A DNA stretch of 64,000 nt from Rothia amarae (GCF_014705945.2 NZ_CP061538.1:1922001-1986000); one strand, 5' to 3'. Counted from the stretch's first letter, positions 19,173 through 29,741 are shown. A program made the numbers and translations. The notes: a model not told the origin generated them from the sequence alone.

Positions 19173-20429
19173 CTATCCGTAGTAGCTCGATGAACGAAAC
19201 TGCTCTGCAGAGAGCTTGGCAATTTCCCAGCGAACCGCCCGTAACGCAGTCGATGCCATGACCTGCACACCGCACTTGATTGCGCGCTCGTCGGGGTTAT
19301 AGTCATCGCGGTGTAGGTCGTAGGTCGGACCGCCAGGGGTACGAGTGCCCAAGCGGATCATCGATCCAGGTACTTCTTGCAACATCCAAGCGAAGTCTTC
19401 TCCGCCCATCGACTGCTCTACCAGCACCACAGAGTCCTCCCCCAGTTCAGCGCGTGAGGCAGTCTCTACCATGGTGGTTTCATCTTCTGTATTAACTACA
19501 GGAGGGACGCCGCGAATATGCTCGACCTCCGCCTTCACGCCATAGGGCGCGGCAACCTGTTCGATGACGTCGTCGAGGATTTCTCCTGCGCGGTACCAAG
19601 CATCGGCGTCGAGGCAGCGCATGGTCCCTGCCATAAAGCCTTCTGAAGGAATTGCGTTGGGAGCCACACCCGCTTCAATCTGTCCCCAGGCAACCAATAC
19701 GCCCGAACGTACATCCATGCGACGCGAGAGAACCGCAGGCACATTGATTGCTATCTGGCTCATGGCGTAGATGAGGTCTTCGGTCAGGTGCGGGCGGGAA
19801 GTGTGCCCACCGTGGCCACTGAGTCTAATTTTGATGGTGTCTGATGCCGAGGTAATGGCACCGATGCGCGTACCGATCTTTCCTACGTCCACCTTCGGCT
19901 CGCAGTGAAGAGCGAATGCGCGGGGAATATTCTTGAGCACGCCTTGCTCAATCACTTGAACTGCTCCGCCGGGTAACTGCTCTTCTGCGGGTTGAAAAAT
20001 GACGCGCACGGTGCGACCCAGCGGAGCTTCCTCATTGAGCTGGTGCAAAGCAATCGCAACTCCCAACATGACGGTCTGGTGAATATCGTGCCCACATGCA
20101 TGCATGACGCCGGGGTTCTGCGAGGTGAACTCTAACCCTGTGGTTTCGAGGATAGGTAGCGCATCTATATCCGCGCGCAGAGCGACCGCATAAGGGCCGC
20201 CCCCAATGTCCACGAAACAACCGGTGCCCTCAAACCGTTGTGGTTTCATTCCCGCTGTCTCAAGTTGCGCAACAATGCGTTCAGTCGTATTGAACTCCAT
20301 GAAAGACAGCTCAGGGCTCTGGTGCACGGCACGGCGGAACTCGATGAGTTGGGGAAGAATCTCTTGCACACGAGAGTCGAATGCCGAACCAGATACGTCA
20401 AGAAGTGTTACTGCAGATGTTGGAGCCAT
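19173..20429 (-). CDS. M20-family amidohydrolase (N-acyl amino acid hydrolase type)
   Basis: A cytoplasmic dinuclear metal hydrolase of 418 residues, in the M20D group (IAA-amino acid, hippurate and N-acetyl-diaminopimelate hydrolases). Metal-binding signatures are MHACGHDIHQTVML near 102-115, PAEEQLPGG, LHCEPKVDVG, and GGEDFAWML near 360-368. The dimerisation domain is inserted from about 200 to 310. No signal peptide is seen. The start codon has no Shine-Dalgarno but sits 6 bases after a TATGGT -10 box, which suggests a leaderless mRNA. The natural substrate cannot be assigned from sequence. Confidence 0.88.
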   Translation of the reverse strand: MAPTSAVTLLDVSGSAFDSRVQEILPQLIEFRRAVHQSPELSFMEFNTTERIVAQLETAGMKPQRFEGTGCFVDIGGGPYAVALRADIDALPILETTGLEFTSQNPGVMHACGHDIHQTVMLGVAIALHQLNEEAPLGRTVRVIFQPAEEQLPGGAVQVIEQGVLKNIPRAFALHCEPKVDVGKIGTRIGAITSASDTIKIRLSGHGGHTSRPHLTEDLIYAMSQIAINVPAVLSRRMDVRSGVLVAWGQIEAGVAPNAIPSEGFMAGTMRCLDADAWYRAGEILDDVIEQVAAPYGVKAEVEHIRGVPPVVNTEDETTMVETASRAELGEDSVVLVEQSMGGEDFAWMLQEVPGSMIRLGTRTPGGPTYDLHRDDYNPDERAIKCGVQVMASTALRAVRWEIAKLSAEQFRSSSYYG

Positions 20430-20441
20430 TCAAATACCATA
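20430..20441 (-). promoter_or_regulatory. Probable leaderless promoter of the M20 gene (-10 box)
   Basis: On the minus strand TATGGT (20436-20441) ends 6 bases before the ATG, placing the expected transcription start at the A of the start codon. No ribosome-binding site fits between them. Confidence 0.5.
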
Positions 20442-20593
20442 GCGCGAAAGCTTTTCATTCGCTGGCTTGGGAAGATCTGTTAACTTCCGCAAAGTTTATG
20501 ACAGATTGTTACGCGTAGCTTTTCTGGATGCCGCGGCGCGATTGGTCAACCCTCCGGCCGGCATGGCGTTGGAAAGCACTCCCCCTTAAAACC

Positions 20594-20631
20594 CAGGAGC
20601 CCGCCACTCATCAAAGAGTAGCGGGCACCTG
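20594..20631 (-). terminator. Terminator of the sdhCDAB operon
   Basis: A 16-bp stem with two mismatches (20594-20609 with 20616-20631) and a 6-base loop is followed on the minus strand by GGTTTTAA. It lies just after the sdhB stop. Confidence 0.8.
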
Positions 20632-20646
20632 TGAGAAGCCTATGCG

Positions 20647-21465
20647 TTAGAAGGAGCGAGCTAAAATAGCCTGCTTCACTTCAGCAATTGCTTTGGTGAT
20701 CTCAATACCACGAGGGCAAGCCTCGGTGCAGTTGAAAGTGGTACGGCAACGCCATACACCCTCTTTGTCGTTGAGGATTTCCAAACGCATATCGCCGGCG
20801 TCATCACGAGAATCGAAGATGAAACGGTGGGCGTTCACAATCGCTGCAGGACCAAAGTACTGACCGTCGGTCCAGAACACGGGGCACGATGAAGTACACG
20901 CTGCACACAAGATGCACTTGGTGGTGTCATCGAAACGCGCGCGGTCAGCCTGCGACTGGTATCGTTCGCGCTCAGGTTCGTGGCTGTCATTGACCAAGAA
21001 GGGCATGACCTCGCGATATGCCTGGAAGAAAGGCTCCATATCAACGATAAGGTCTTTCTCACAGGGCAAACCCTTGATGGGTTCCACAGTGATGGGTTTG
21101 GACAAGTCAAGATCCTTCAACAAGGTCTTGCACGCCAGACGGTTACGACCGTTGATACGCATGGCATCCGAACCACAAATACCGTGAGCGCACGAGCGGC
21201 GGAAAGACAGTGAACCGTCGATTTCCCACTTCACCTTGTGCAACACGTCAAGTACGCGGTCGGTGCCGAACATCTGAACTTTGAATTCGTCCCAGTGAGC
21301 TTCTTCAGAGATTTCTGGGTTGTAGCGACGAATTTGAACGGTGACATCGTAGGACTTGATACCGTTCTCACCCTCGCCGTTCTCCGACGCAATCGAAACC
21401 TTTGACTCAGGCTCGCGTGCCTCAAAATCGCTCTTGGGAGCTGTGTTTGCTGCTGTTGATGCCAT
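20647..21465 (-). CDS. sdhB: Succinate dehydrogenase iron-sulfur subunit
   Basis: The electron-transfer subunit of complex II. The 272 residues contain a [2Fe-2S] ferredoxin domain with the ligands in RRSCAHGICGSD and the later LAC. The [4Fe-4S] and [3Fe-4S] clusters are carried by CILCAACTSSCP and CRTTFNCTEACPRGI. The first 35 residues are an extra Ala/Ser/Glu-rich extension. It begins one base after the sdhA stop, so the two are co-translated. It passes electrons from the SdhA flavin to menaquinone at the SdhCD membrane anchor. Confidence 0.96.
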   Translation of the reverse strand: MASTAANTAPKSDFEAREPESKVSIASENGEGENGIKSYDVTVQIRRYNPEISEEAHWDEFKVQMFGTDRVLDVLHKVKWEIDGSLSFRRSCAHGICGSDAMRINGRNRLACKTLLKDLDLSKPITVEPIKGLPCEKDLIVDMEPFFQAYREVMPFLVNDSHEPERERYQSQADRARFDDTTKCILCAACTSSCPVFWTDGQYFGPAAIVNAHRFIFDSRDDAGDMRLEILNDKEGVWRCRTTFNCTEACPRGIEITKAIAEVKQAILARSF

Positions 21466-21466
21466 T

Positions 21467-23230
21467 TTAGTACTTACGCTCCATCGGTTCGTAGCGAGTA
21501 AAGATTACGGGCTTAGTGTCAAAACGCAGACCTGCAATACCCTCAAGCTCGGCTTCTTCGTCCAAGTAAACCATCGAGTGCTTCATGAAGTTCTCGTCGT
21601 CACGGTCAGGGAAGTCCTCACGGAAGTGACCACCGCGAGATTCCTGGCGGTGCAGAGCAGCAACCGACATCACCTTAGCCAGCTCAAGCAAGAAGCCAAG
21701 TTCAACTGCTTCCAGGAGGTCAAGGTTAAAACGCTTGCCCTTGTCCTGAATGGAGATGTTCTTGTAACGCTCTTCAAGACGGGTAATGGTGTTGATGGCG
21801 TTGTGGATGGTCTCAGCGGTACGGAAGACCTGCATGTCGGCGTCCATGACGTCCTGCAGTTCCTTGCGGATTTCGCCTACCTTTTCAGTGCCATTGCCAT
21901 CGCGCAGCATGGAGAGCAAAGCCAGGGTCTTATCTGCGGCGTCTTCGGGGACGGGCAAGTACTCAGCGGTGTTTGCATATTCCGCTGCCTTGATACCGGC
22001 GCGCTTACCGAACACGTTGATGTCGAGCAGGGAGTTGGTGCCCAAACGGTTTGAACCGTGGACTGACACACACGCTACTTCACCAGCGGCATAGAGACCG
22101 GGGATGGTCTCTTCGGAGTTAGCGAAAACCTCGGCGTCAATGTTAGTGGGGATACCACCCATTGCGTAGTGAGCCGTTGGGAATACCGGAACGGGCTCGG
22201 TGTAGGGCTCAACACCCAGATAAGTACGAGCGAACTCGGTAATATCGGGTAGCTTTGCGTCGATATGAGCAGGTTCCAAGTGGGTAAGGTCCAACAGAAC
22301 GTAGTCTTTGTTGGGTCCGCAACCGCGACCTTCGCGAACTTCGTTAGCCATCGAACGAGCCACGATGTCACGAGGAGCGAGGTCTTTAATGGTAGGAGCG
22401 TAACGCTCCATGAAGCGCTCACCCTCGGAGTTGCGGAGAATACCGCCCTCACCACGGGCTGCTTCAGAAACCAGAATGCCCAAACCGGCAAGACCGGTCG
22501 GGTGGAACTGAACGAATTCCATGTCTTCCAGTGGGATGCCGTTGCGTAGCGCAATCGCCATGCCGTCACCGGTGAGGGTGTGAGCATTCGAAGTGGTCTT
22601 GAAAATCTTGCCACAGCCACCGGATGCAAAGACAACAGACTTTGCCTGGAAAACGTGAACGTCGCCAGTTGCCAGATCGTACGTTACGACGCCAGCAGGA
22701 CGGCGGTTTCCATTTTCGTCGTCGACCATGACCAGATCCAGTACGTAGTACTCGTTGAAGAATTCAACGTTGTGCTTGACGCAGTTCTGGTAAAGAGTCT
22801 GAAGAATCATGTGTCCGGTACGGTCCGCTGCATAGCATGCGCGACGAACCGGCGACTTACCGTGGTCGCGGGTGTGACCACCGAAGCGACGCTGGTCGAT
22901 ACGACCCTCAGGGGTGCGGTTGAAGGGAAGACCCATTTTTTCCAGATCCAGCACAGCGTCGATAGCTTCTTTAGCCATGACCTCTGCGGCGTCCTGATCT
23001 ACCAGGTAGTCGCCACCCTTGATGGTGTCAAAGGTATGCCATTCCCAGTTGTCTTCTTCAACGTTTGCCAGTGCAGCACACATGCCGCCCTGTGCCGCGC
23101 CGGTGTGTGAACGGGTGGGGTAAAGCTTGGTGAGAACCGCAGTGCGGGCACGCTGACCAGATTCGATAGCTGCGCGCATGCCTGCGCCACCAGCGCCAAC
23201 AATCACTACATCGTACTTATGTACCTGCAT
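21467..23230 (-). CDS. sdhA: Succinate dehydrogenase flavoprotein subunit
   Basis: The catalytic subunit that oxidises succinate to fumarate with covalent FAD. Its 587 residues include the N-terminal FAD site [14 protein letters not shown], the His that binds FAD covalently in [14 protein letters not shown], and the active-site segment [21 protein letters not shown]. The capping domain carries the substrate loop [19 protein letters not shown]. The C-terminal helical domain ends normally (RYEPMERKY). It lies between sdhD and sdhB in the order sdhC-sdhD-sdhA-sdhB. Confidence 0.97.
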   Translation of the reverse strand: MQVHKYDVVIVGAGGAGMRAAIESGQRARTAVLTKLYPTRSHTGAAQGGMCAALANVEEDNWEWHTFDTIKGGDYLVDQDAAEVMAKEAIDAVLDLEKMGLPFNRTPEGRIDQRRFGGHTRDHGKSPVRRACYAADRTGHMILQTLYQNCVKHNVEFFNEYYVLDLVMVDDENGNRRPAGVVTYDLATGDVHVFQAKSVVFASGGCGKIFKTTSNAHTLTGDGMAIALRNGIPLEDMEFVQFHPTGLAGLGILVSEAARGEGGILRNSEGERFMERYAPTIKDLAPRDIVARSMANEVREGRGCGPNKDYVLLDLTHLEPAHIDAKLPDITEFARTYLGVEPYTEPVPVFPTAHYAMGGIPTNIDAEVFANSEETIPGLYAAGEVACVSVHGSNRLGTNSLLDINVFGKRAGIKAAEYANTAEYLPVPEDAADKTLALLSMLRDGNGTEKVGEIRKELQDVMDADMQVFRTAETIHNAINTITRLEERYKNISIQDKGKRFNLDLLEAVELGFLLELAKVMSVAALHRQESRGGHFREDFPDRDDENFMKHSMVYLDEEAELEGIAGLRFDTKPVIFTRYEPMERKY

Positions 23231-23269
23231 TGAATAATGCTCTTTTCTAAATCTTTTTCGACTCGCGGA

Positions 23270-23755
23270 TTACGGTGCGGGGCAGAACGAAGGAAGAAGT
23301 TCTGCGGGGCTACCGGTGGGGCAGGGGCTGAAGGTGAAGATAACCAAAGTGCCCACCAGCAGAACGAATGCTGCTGCCAAGAAAAGGATCAGCTTGAGCC
23401 AGAAGCGAGTGCTGTCTTTTTCTGCATAATCCATGATGATGGTGCGGATACCGTTGGTTCCGTGCAGCATAGCAAGCCACAGCAGAACTGCATCCCATAC
23501 CTGCCAGAAGGGGTTAGCCCATTTGCCACCGACGAATCCGAAGTCGATGCGGTGTACGCCCTCGCCCATCATGAGGTTCACGAAGAGGTGACCGAAAATG
23601 AGGACGACGAGAATAACGCCAGAGACGCGCATAAACAACCATGCCAGCATCTCAAAGTTGTTTCGCTTTGAGTTGGAACGGTTGTACTTGATGCCGTTAA
23701 CCACATTGTCATTACTGCGCGGTGCGGAAATACGGGTTTTAAGAGGAGTAGCCAT
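23270..23755 (-). CDS. sdhD: Succinate dehydrogenase membrane anchor subunit
   Basis: A 161-residue membrane anchor with three helices (about residues 38-58, 83-101 and 122-145). His61 in FGHLFVN, near the first helix, is the expected haem ligand position. The N-terminal 35 residues are basic and cytosolic. The last 15 residues, after the third helix, are Pro/Cys-rich and longer than usual. Seven bases separate it from sdhC and 39 bases from sdhA. It anchors SdhAB and forms part of the quinone site. Confidence 0.9.
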   Translation of the reverse strand: MATPLKTRISAPRSNDNVVNGIKYNRSNSKRNNFEMLAWLFMRVSGVILVVLIFGHLFVNLMMGEGVHRIDFGFVGGKWANPFWQVWDAVLLWLAMLHGTNGIRTIIMDYAEKDSTRFWLKLILFLAAAFVLLVGTLVIFTFSPCPTGSPAELLPSFCPAP

Positions 23756-23762
23756 GGAACGA

Positions 23763-24140
23763 TTAACCTCCGAATGTGTTCATGAGGTGGCGGATGAGGA
23801 AAGGAATCATGACGACTGCCCACAGAATAAGAACGCCCCAGAGCATTCCTTTCTGGTTTTTTGCACCGTTCTTCCAAAAGTCAATCAGAATGATACGGAT
23901 GCCGTTGAATGCGTGATACACGATGGCAGCTACGAGCACTGCCTCGCCGAGCCCCATCACGGGGTTCTTGTAAATGCTCATGATGGCGTTGTAAGCCTCT
24001 GGGGACACACGAACCATTGCGGTATCTAGGACGTGCACCAAAAGGAAAAAGAAAATCGCAATACCGGTAATGCGATGGGCTACCCAAGACCACATGCCTT
24101 CACGGCCGCGATATAGGGTGCCTTTGGAGTTGCCAGGCAC
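23763..24140 (-). CDS. sdhC: Succinate dehydrogenase cytochrome b556 subunit
   Basis: The first gene of the succinate dehydrogenase operon. It encodes a 125-residue anchor with three membrane helices and the family's N-terminal motif GTLYRGREGMWSWVAHRITG. The haem-ligand His lies in HVLD and the quinone-side YHAFNGIRIILID follows. I place the start at the GTG at 24140, because AGGAGG ends 7 bases upstream; the frame is open to 24218, but that extension has no family counterpart or ribosome-binding site. The protein pairs with SdhD. Confidence 0.92.
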   Translation of the reverse strand: MPGNSKGTLYRGREGMWSWVAHRITGIAIFFFLLVHVLDTAMVRVSPEAYNAIMSIYKNPVMGLGEAVLVAAIVYHAFNGIRIILIDFWKNGAKNQKGMLWGVLILWAVVMIPFLIRHLMNTFGG

Positions 24141-24456
24141 TGAATAACCTCCTGAGAGTTGCCTATGGGGCCCACATACGCCTATGTATGGGGATGCATG
24201 TGATTCCCTAAACAGCAAGAAAGGACTGTTCTACTACTGTCAAAGATTACCAGGTCAGATTGACCTTTACTGACACCCTGTACACTATAAATTCCTCTAA
24301 AATTCAGGAAATTAAGCCATTAAATTGTTCGCGAATTGTATTTTTACTCGTAATAGCGGGGATTAGTCGGCGATGAGTGAGCTAGCCCATGAGTGTAATG
24401 AGTGTATTAAAAGCTGTTTTTTCAGGTTTATGACGTAAAGCTCTGTATTCTATTAC
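24141..24456. other. Divergent intergenic region between sdhC and manC
   Basis: A 316-base AT-rich gap that must hold the sdh operon promoter on the minus strand and the manC promoter on the plus strand. Only the sdhC AGGAGG site and a -10 box for manC (24446-24451) are recognisable. No gene, tRNA or repeat is seen. Confidence 0.6.
24446..24451 (+). promoter_or_regulatory. -10 box of manC, probable leaderless start
   Basis: TATTCT ends 5 bases before the ATG at 24457 (a second in-frame ATG is at 24460). No Shine-Dalgarno is present, so the mRNA probably starts at or near the first codon. Confidence 0.5.
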
Positions 24457-25569
24457 ATGATGAGAACTCCACTAGAACGATTTTACCCGCTGATCCCAGC
24501 CGGAGGCGTTGGATCCCGCCTTTGGCCCATGTCGCGCGCAAAAGCCCCCAAATTCTTGCTTGACCTCACCGGAAGTGGCGATTCCCTCATTCGCCAGACC
24601 TATGACCGTCTAGTGGATTTGGCTTCCGATACCGTGATGGTTGTGACCGGCGAATCGCACGCGAACGCAGTCACCCAGCAGATTAGTGAACTGCGCGGTT
24701 CCGACATCGTTTTAGAACCCTCCCCCAAGGATTCCGCTGCCGCTATTGGTCTTGCCTGTGCAATCCTTTACAAGAGGGATCCAGAGGCGATTATTGGCTC
24801 TTTTGCAGCCGATCACGTGATTGATCCTGTCGCTGAATTTCAAAAAGTTGTTCGCGAGGCAGTGGAAACAGCTGCTACCGGAAAAATCGTAACCATTGGT
24901 ATCACGCCCTCCGCACCATCGACCGCATTTGGTTACATCCGCGCCCGGACGTCGCTCAAAATTGAGGGCGCGCCGTCTGCCCTTGCTGTTGATTCGTTTG
25001 TCGAAAAGCCTGACGCCGCAACTGCTACAAAGTATGTCAAGTCGGGCGAGTACACCTGGAATGCAGGTATGTTTGTAGCTCCTGCGCAGCTCATGCTTGT
25101 TCACTTAGAGAAGAATCAGCCTGAATTATTTGCAGGTATTTCACGCATTTCCGAAGCGTGGGATACCCCCCAGCGAGAAGATGTCATGAACGCCGTTTGG
25201 CCTACTCTACCCAAGATTGCCATTGATTATGCCGTCGCAGAACCTGCCGCTGCTGCAGGCGACGTCGCCATGGTTCCCGGATCCTTTAGCTGGGATGATG
25301 TGGGAGATTTCGACGCAGTCACGCGCCTGAGCCAAGAAAAGAGCGGGGAGACACTGACCATTCTTGGCGATAATCAGAATATTCTAACCCAAACTTCTAC
25401 CGGCATTATTTCTTCGGATACCCAACGGTGTATTTCGGTCATTGGCATGGAAAACGTGGTGGTAATTGATACCGAGGACGCTCTCTTGGTCACCAACCGC
25501 AAAGATGCCCAGAAAGTAAAAGATACGGTCGCCGAGCTAAAATCTCGCGACCTCACTGAGCTTCTTTAG
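24457..25569 (+). CDS. manC: Mannose-1-phosphate guanylyltransferase
   Basis: A cytoplasmic nucleotidyltransferase making GDP-mannose from GTP and mannose-1-phosphate, the precursor of mannosylated glycans and lipoglycans. The nucleotide-binding motif AGGVGSRLWPMSRAKAPKFL is at residues 15-34. FVEKPDA and YTWNAGMFV mark the sugar-phosphate site. At 370 residues it has the transferase domain plus a short left-handed beta-helix, but not the mannose-6-phosphate isomerase domain of bifunctional ManC. It is a single-gene unit with its own terminator. Confidence 0.93.
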   Translation: MMRTPLERFYPLIPAGGVGSRLWPMSRAKAPKFLLDLTGSGDSLIRQTYDRLVDLASDTVMVVTGESHANAVTQQISELRGSDIVLEPSPKDSAAAIGLACAILYKRDPEAIIGSFAADHVIDPVAEFQKVVREAVETAATGKIVTIGITPSAPSTAFGYIRARTSLKIEGAPSALAVDSFVEKPDAATATKYVKSGEYTWNAGMFVAPAQLMLVHLEKNQPELFAGISRISEAWDTPQREDVMNAVWPTLPKIAIDYAVAEPAAAAGDVAMVPGSFSWDDVGDFDAVTRLSQEKSGETLTILGDNQNILTQTSTGIISSDTQRCISVIGMENVVVIDTEDALLVTNRKDAQKVKDTVAELKSRDLTELL

Positions 25570-25584
25570 AATACTTTCGATTTC

Positions 25585-25617
25585 AACCCGCCACTGGCCA
25601 TGTGGCGGGTTTTTTAT
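25585..25617 (+). terminator. Rho-independent terminator of manC
   Basis: A perfect 10-bp stem (25585-25594 with 25602-25611), loop of 7, runs into TTTTTATT. It starts 15 bases after the manC stop. Confidence 0.92.
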
Positions 25618-25626
25618 TGCCTCATA

Positions 25627-25645
25627 ATGCAAATGATTCTCATTT
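25627..25645 (+). promoter_or_regulatory. Zur-like (Fur-family) operator
   Basis: The 15-base core TGCAAATGATTCTCA (25628-25642) matches the actinobacterial Zur box pattern TGaAAATGATTtTCA at 13 of 15 positions and lies in a wider imperfect inverted repeat with AATG and CATT ends. It covers the -35 region and spacer of the promoter whose -10 box is at 25650-25655, the right place for repression by zinc-loaded Zur. The consensus is quoted from memory. Confidence 0.65.
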
Positions 25646-25649
25646 AAGT

Positions 25650-25655
25650 TATATT
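25650..25655 (+). promoter_or_regulatory. -10 box of the aztD-like gene, probable leaderless start
   Basis: TATATT ends 6 bases before the ATG at 25662, and only T/C bases lie between them, so no ribosome-binding site is possible. Confidence 0.5.
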
Positions 25656-25661
25656 TTTTCC

Positions 25662-26763
25662 ATGCGAAAAATACACACCACTCCAGCCCTATCCACAGTG
25701 CTTCTCTTTTCTGCTCTGACATTATCCGCGTGCGGTGGGGGAAAAGCTTCGCACACCGAGATGAATTCTGCAGAAAGCACCCCCTCCTCGACCACCTCAG
25801 CACCCACCATCAAAGAAGGCTCAACTCAGTCATCGCGCATCGCCCTCAGCTATGACGGCGGCATCATGATAGTCGACGGAAGAGAGATGGAGCTTATTAA
25901 ATCTCTCCCCCAGGAAGGCTTCCTACGCCTGAATCCATCGGGAGATAACCGCCATATCACTGTGGCCGATGGCTCTAGCTACAAGATTCTGGACGCAGGT
26001 TCATGGGAGCAACCCCACGGCGATCATTCCCATCTCTACACCGCTGAGCCCACCCTCAGCTCGCTCGAATTTGCAGCAGACCATACCGGGCACGTCATCA
26101 CTCACCATCAGAAAACCGCCATGTTTGTCGATGGAACCGGCACCTTCGAGGTCTACAATCCTGCAGAACTCACCGGAGAAAATCAGCGCACCGCAGAGCA
26201 GCTGAAAACCAGCAAGGTCACTCTCCCCCAGCCCCATCACGGATTTGCGATTCCTCTTGGAGACGACCACTACTTGGTAGCACAGGGTTCGGAGGAAAAA
26301 CGCACGGGTGCGGCAGTGGTCGATCAACACGGTAAAAAACTTGCTGAAAATAACCAGTGCCCCGGAGTTCACGGTGAGGCAGTAGCTCAAGACGAGACGA
26401 ACCAAAGTGCAACTGCCCGACGGCGTCAGCTACACCTTTAGGTCCCTCGCGCGTGGTCCTCAGGGCGAAGCATTGCTTCTAACCACCGACGGCAAACTAC
26501 GCTATTTCGACCAACACACAGGAAAAGAGCTAGGTTCGGTTGACCTCATGGGACCTTGGGAAGAATCTGAAACCTGGCAGGATCCCCGCCCAGCCATCTG
26601 GGTTACTGGAGAAACTGCCTACATCACAGACCCCTCCACCAAGAAATTGATGGCGGTTTCCCTCAAGAATCTGCATAAGGGTCAAGCTGAAAAATTTGCA
26701 GAACTAGAACTTCCCGAAACCCCTAACGAAATCAGCGGTGTTAGCGGAAAAACTATGAAATAG
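25662..26763 (+). pseudogene. aztD: aztD-like zinc metallochaperone lipoprotein, frameshifted by an internal deletion
   Basis: The first frame (25662-26441) starts with a lipoprotein signal (LTLSAC, Cys24) and reads as AztD, the beta-propeller that hands zinc to the AztC/ZnuA binding protein. It has SRIALSYDGGIMIVDG at 58-73, the His-rich PHGDHSH at 118-124, THHQKTAMFVDG, LPQPHHGFAIPLGDDHY, and CPGVHGEAVAQDE at 233-245. After residue 246 it runs into an unrelated 13-residue tail. The family sequence resumes in another frame (TKVQLPDG from 26401, on to ELPETPNEISGVSG and a stop at 26763). The strand linking the two parts is missing, so a frame-changing deletion near 26399-26402 is the simplest reading. 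No aztABC genes are nearby. A Zur-like box overlaps the promoter. The 3' end overlaps the opposite gene by 11 bases. Confidence 0.8.
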
Positions 26764-27286
26764 AAATAGTGGCAACGTTCTCCCACGAATGACCATCAAA
26801 ATAATAGATTCCTATTTCTTGCACCTCAAACGAGCGTAATTCCTCGGGCAGATCAGCAAAATCTTCCAATGAAGCCTGGAGCAAATCTGTTGGACATTGG
26901 TGCGCGATGGTCAAATGGGGAACAAACTCAAAAGGTGAGGCGCTCTGTCCGAGATGGTCGATACACAGGGTGCGCAAACTATGAATGCTGGCATCACCAT
27001 GTTGCACAGGTAAATAGCTCACGGGAGTCTGAGGCGCAAAAGTTTCAGGCTCCCCCAGTCCAATAGGGAAAGGTACAAATGAGCGCACCTCGCGCATAAA
27101 AGTATCCGAAAGGTGAAGCCCATCCTTCACCGGAGCAATGTGCACCGTGATATGGCTGGGATAACGGGGTTCTGATGCCGCGTGTTTAACTTGCCACCCC
27201 AAAATTCGCTCGCTCAGAGCAGGAGGAACCGCAGCGACAACGCTGAGGTAATGTTCTCCCTGCTCTAGAGTGGGCGAGTTCGTCAT
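26753..27286 (-). CDS. 2'-5' RNA ligase family protein
   Basis: A 177-residue member of the 2H phosphoesterase superfamily. The two H-x-T motifs are HITV (in PSHITVHIAP, near residue 43) and HLTI (in FVPHLTIAHQ, near 128). Size and motif spacing fit the 2'-5' RNA ligase/ThpR-like group. The likely activity is cyclic phosphodiesterase or RNA ligase on 2',3'-cyclic phosphate ends; the true substrate is unknown. It follows trpS by 28 bases on the same strand and may be co-transcribed with it. Its stop overlaps the end of the broken aztD-like gene on the other strand. Confidence 0.8.
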   Translation of the reverse strand: MTNSPTLEQGEHYLSVVAAVPPALSERILGWQVKHAASEPRYPSHITVHIAPVKDGLHLSDTFMREVRSFVPFPIGLGEPETFAPQTPVSYLPVQHGDASIHSLRTLCIDHLGQSASPFEFVPHLTIAHQCPTDLLQASLEDFADLPEELRSFEVQEIGIYYFDGHSWENVATISIS

Positions 27287-27314
27287 CTTTCATTCCCTCA
27301 ATAACGGATGGCTA

Positions 27315-28852
<1,538 letters not shown>

Positions 28853-28896
28853 AAACTCTATTATGCCAAATAGATTAAAGCTCACTGACATCCAGT

Positions 28897-28902
28897 TAGG
28901 AT
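28897..28902 (+). promoter_or_regulatory. -10 box of the GntR gene, possible leaderless start
   Basis: TAGGAT ends 7 bases before the ATG at 28910. AAGG between them could be a weak ribosome-binding site, so the leaderless reading is less certain here. Confidence 0.4.
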
Positions 28903-28909
28903 GTAAGGT

Positions 28910-29686
28910 ATGACCAGCGTAAATCCCCCTAAATCCGCTGAAAGCTCATCTGTCTCCCGTTCATTTTCAGGAGCCCGCCTACCCGAAGGTTCTTCCCCCA
29001 AGTACCATCGTCTAGCTAGCTTTCTCAGTACTTCCTTTGTCAAAGATGCTCCCGCGCATACCCCCCTACCCACCGAACGCGAACTCCAAGAGTATTTTGG
29101 AGTAAGCCGCGATACCGTGCGTCGAGCTATTTCATCACTTCAGCGCCAGGGTCTGGTGTACAACGTGCAGGGCTCAGGATCTTATGTGGCAGAGGAAAAT
29201 CGCCGCATCAAAGAACCCCATTTGGTCTCCTACACAGACGATATGGTGGCGCGCGGCTTTACTCCCTCCACCATCACCATGGGTTTCAAACACCTAGAAG
29301 CCAACGATTCCCTAGCCAATCTTCTAGGTGTTACCGCCGGAACGCCCATCATCGAAGCCGTTCGGCTACGTCGTGCCAACGGGGACCCCATGTGCTTTGA
29401 AAAAGCGAGATTTCTCAGCGAAGTCTTTAAAAACTCCACTCCAGAATTGAATGTGCCCTTAGAACGGCAACTCGCACAGAATGGCTACCGCATAGAACGG
29501 GTTAAAGAAAAGGTTTCTGCGGTGAGCCTGGACTATGAAGAGTCAGCAGCACTGTCCGTCCCCCTTCATACTGCCGGTCTACGCATCGACCGCATCGGCT
29601 ATACGAACCGGGGCAAACCCATCGAAAGCACTGTGGCAGTCTACCGCGCCGACCGCTACGACTTCGAATTTGATCTCTACCGCTAG
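28910..29686 (+). CDS. GntR-family transcriptional regulator (HutC/UTRA type)
   Basis: A 258-residue DNA-binding repressor or activator. The winged helix-turn-helix lies near residues 45-100 (PLPTERELQEYFGVSRDTVR, then GLVYNVQGSGSYV). The UTRA ligand-binding domain fills 110-258 (FEKARFLSE, YEESAALSVP, ESTVAVYRADRYDFEFDLYR). HutC-type regulators with UTRA usually bind small metabolites such as amino sugars. It stands alone, divergent from the trpS operon and ended by a shared terminator, so no target is indicated by the neighbours. Confidence 0.88.
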   Translation: MTSVNPPKSAESSSVSRSFSGARLPEGSSPKYHRLASFLSTSFVKDAPAHTPLPTERELQEYFGVSRDTVRRAISSLQRQGLVYNVQGSGSYVAEENRRIKEPHLVSYTDDMVARGFTPSTITMGFKHLEANDSLANLLGVTAGTPIIEAVRLRRANGDPMCFEKARFLSEVFKNSTPELNVPLERQLAQNGYRIERVKEKVSAVSLDYEESAALSVPLHTAGLRIDRIGYTNRGKPIESTVAVYRADRYDFEFDLYR

Positions 29687-29691
29687 AGAAC

Positions 29692-29732
29692 AAATATTCC
29701 CGCCGCTGAGTTACTCAGCGGCGGGAATATTT
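29692..29732. terminator. Bidirectional terminator between gntR and folD
   Basis: An almost perfect stem of about 18 bp (AAATATTCCCGCCGCTGAG and its complement) with a 3-5 base loop, T-rich on both outgoing strands. It separates two convergent genes. Confidence 0.92.
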
Positions 29733-29741
29733 TGCCTTCGA

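Noticed and set aside
21356-22054. A 232-residue plus-strand open frame opposite sdhA/sdhB
   Set aside because: It is antisense to two certain genes, and its composition mirrors their codon pattern.
24141-24218. An extended N terminus for sdhC
   Set aside because: AGGAGG fits the GTG at 24140, and the family motif GTLYRGREG starts right after it.
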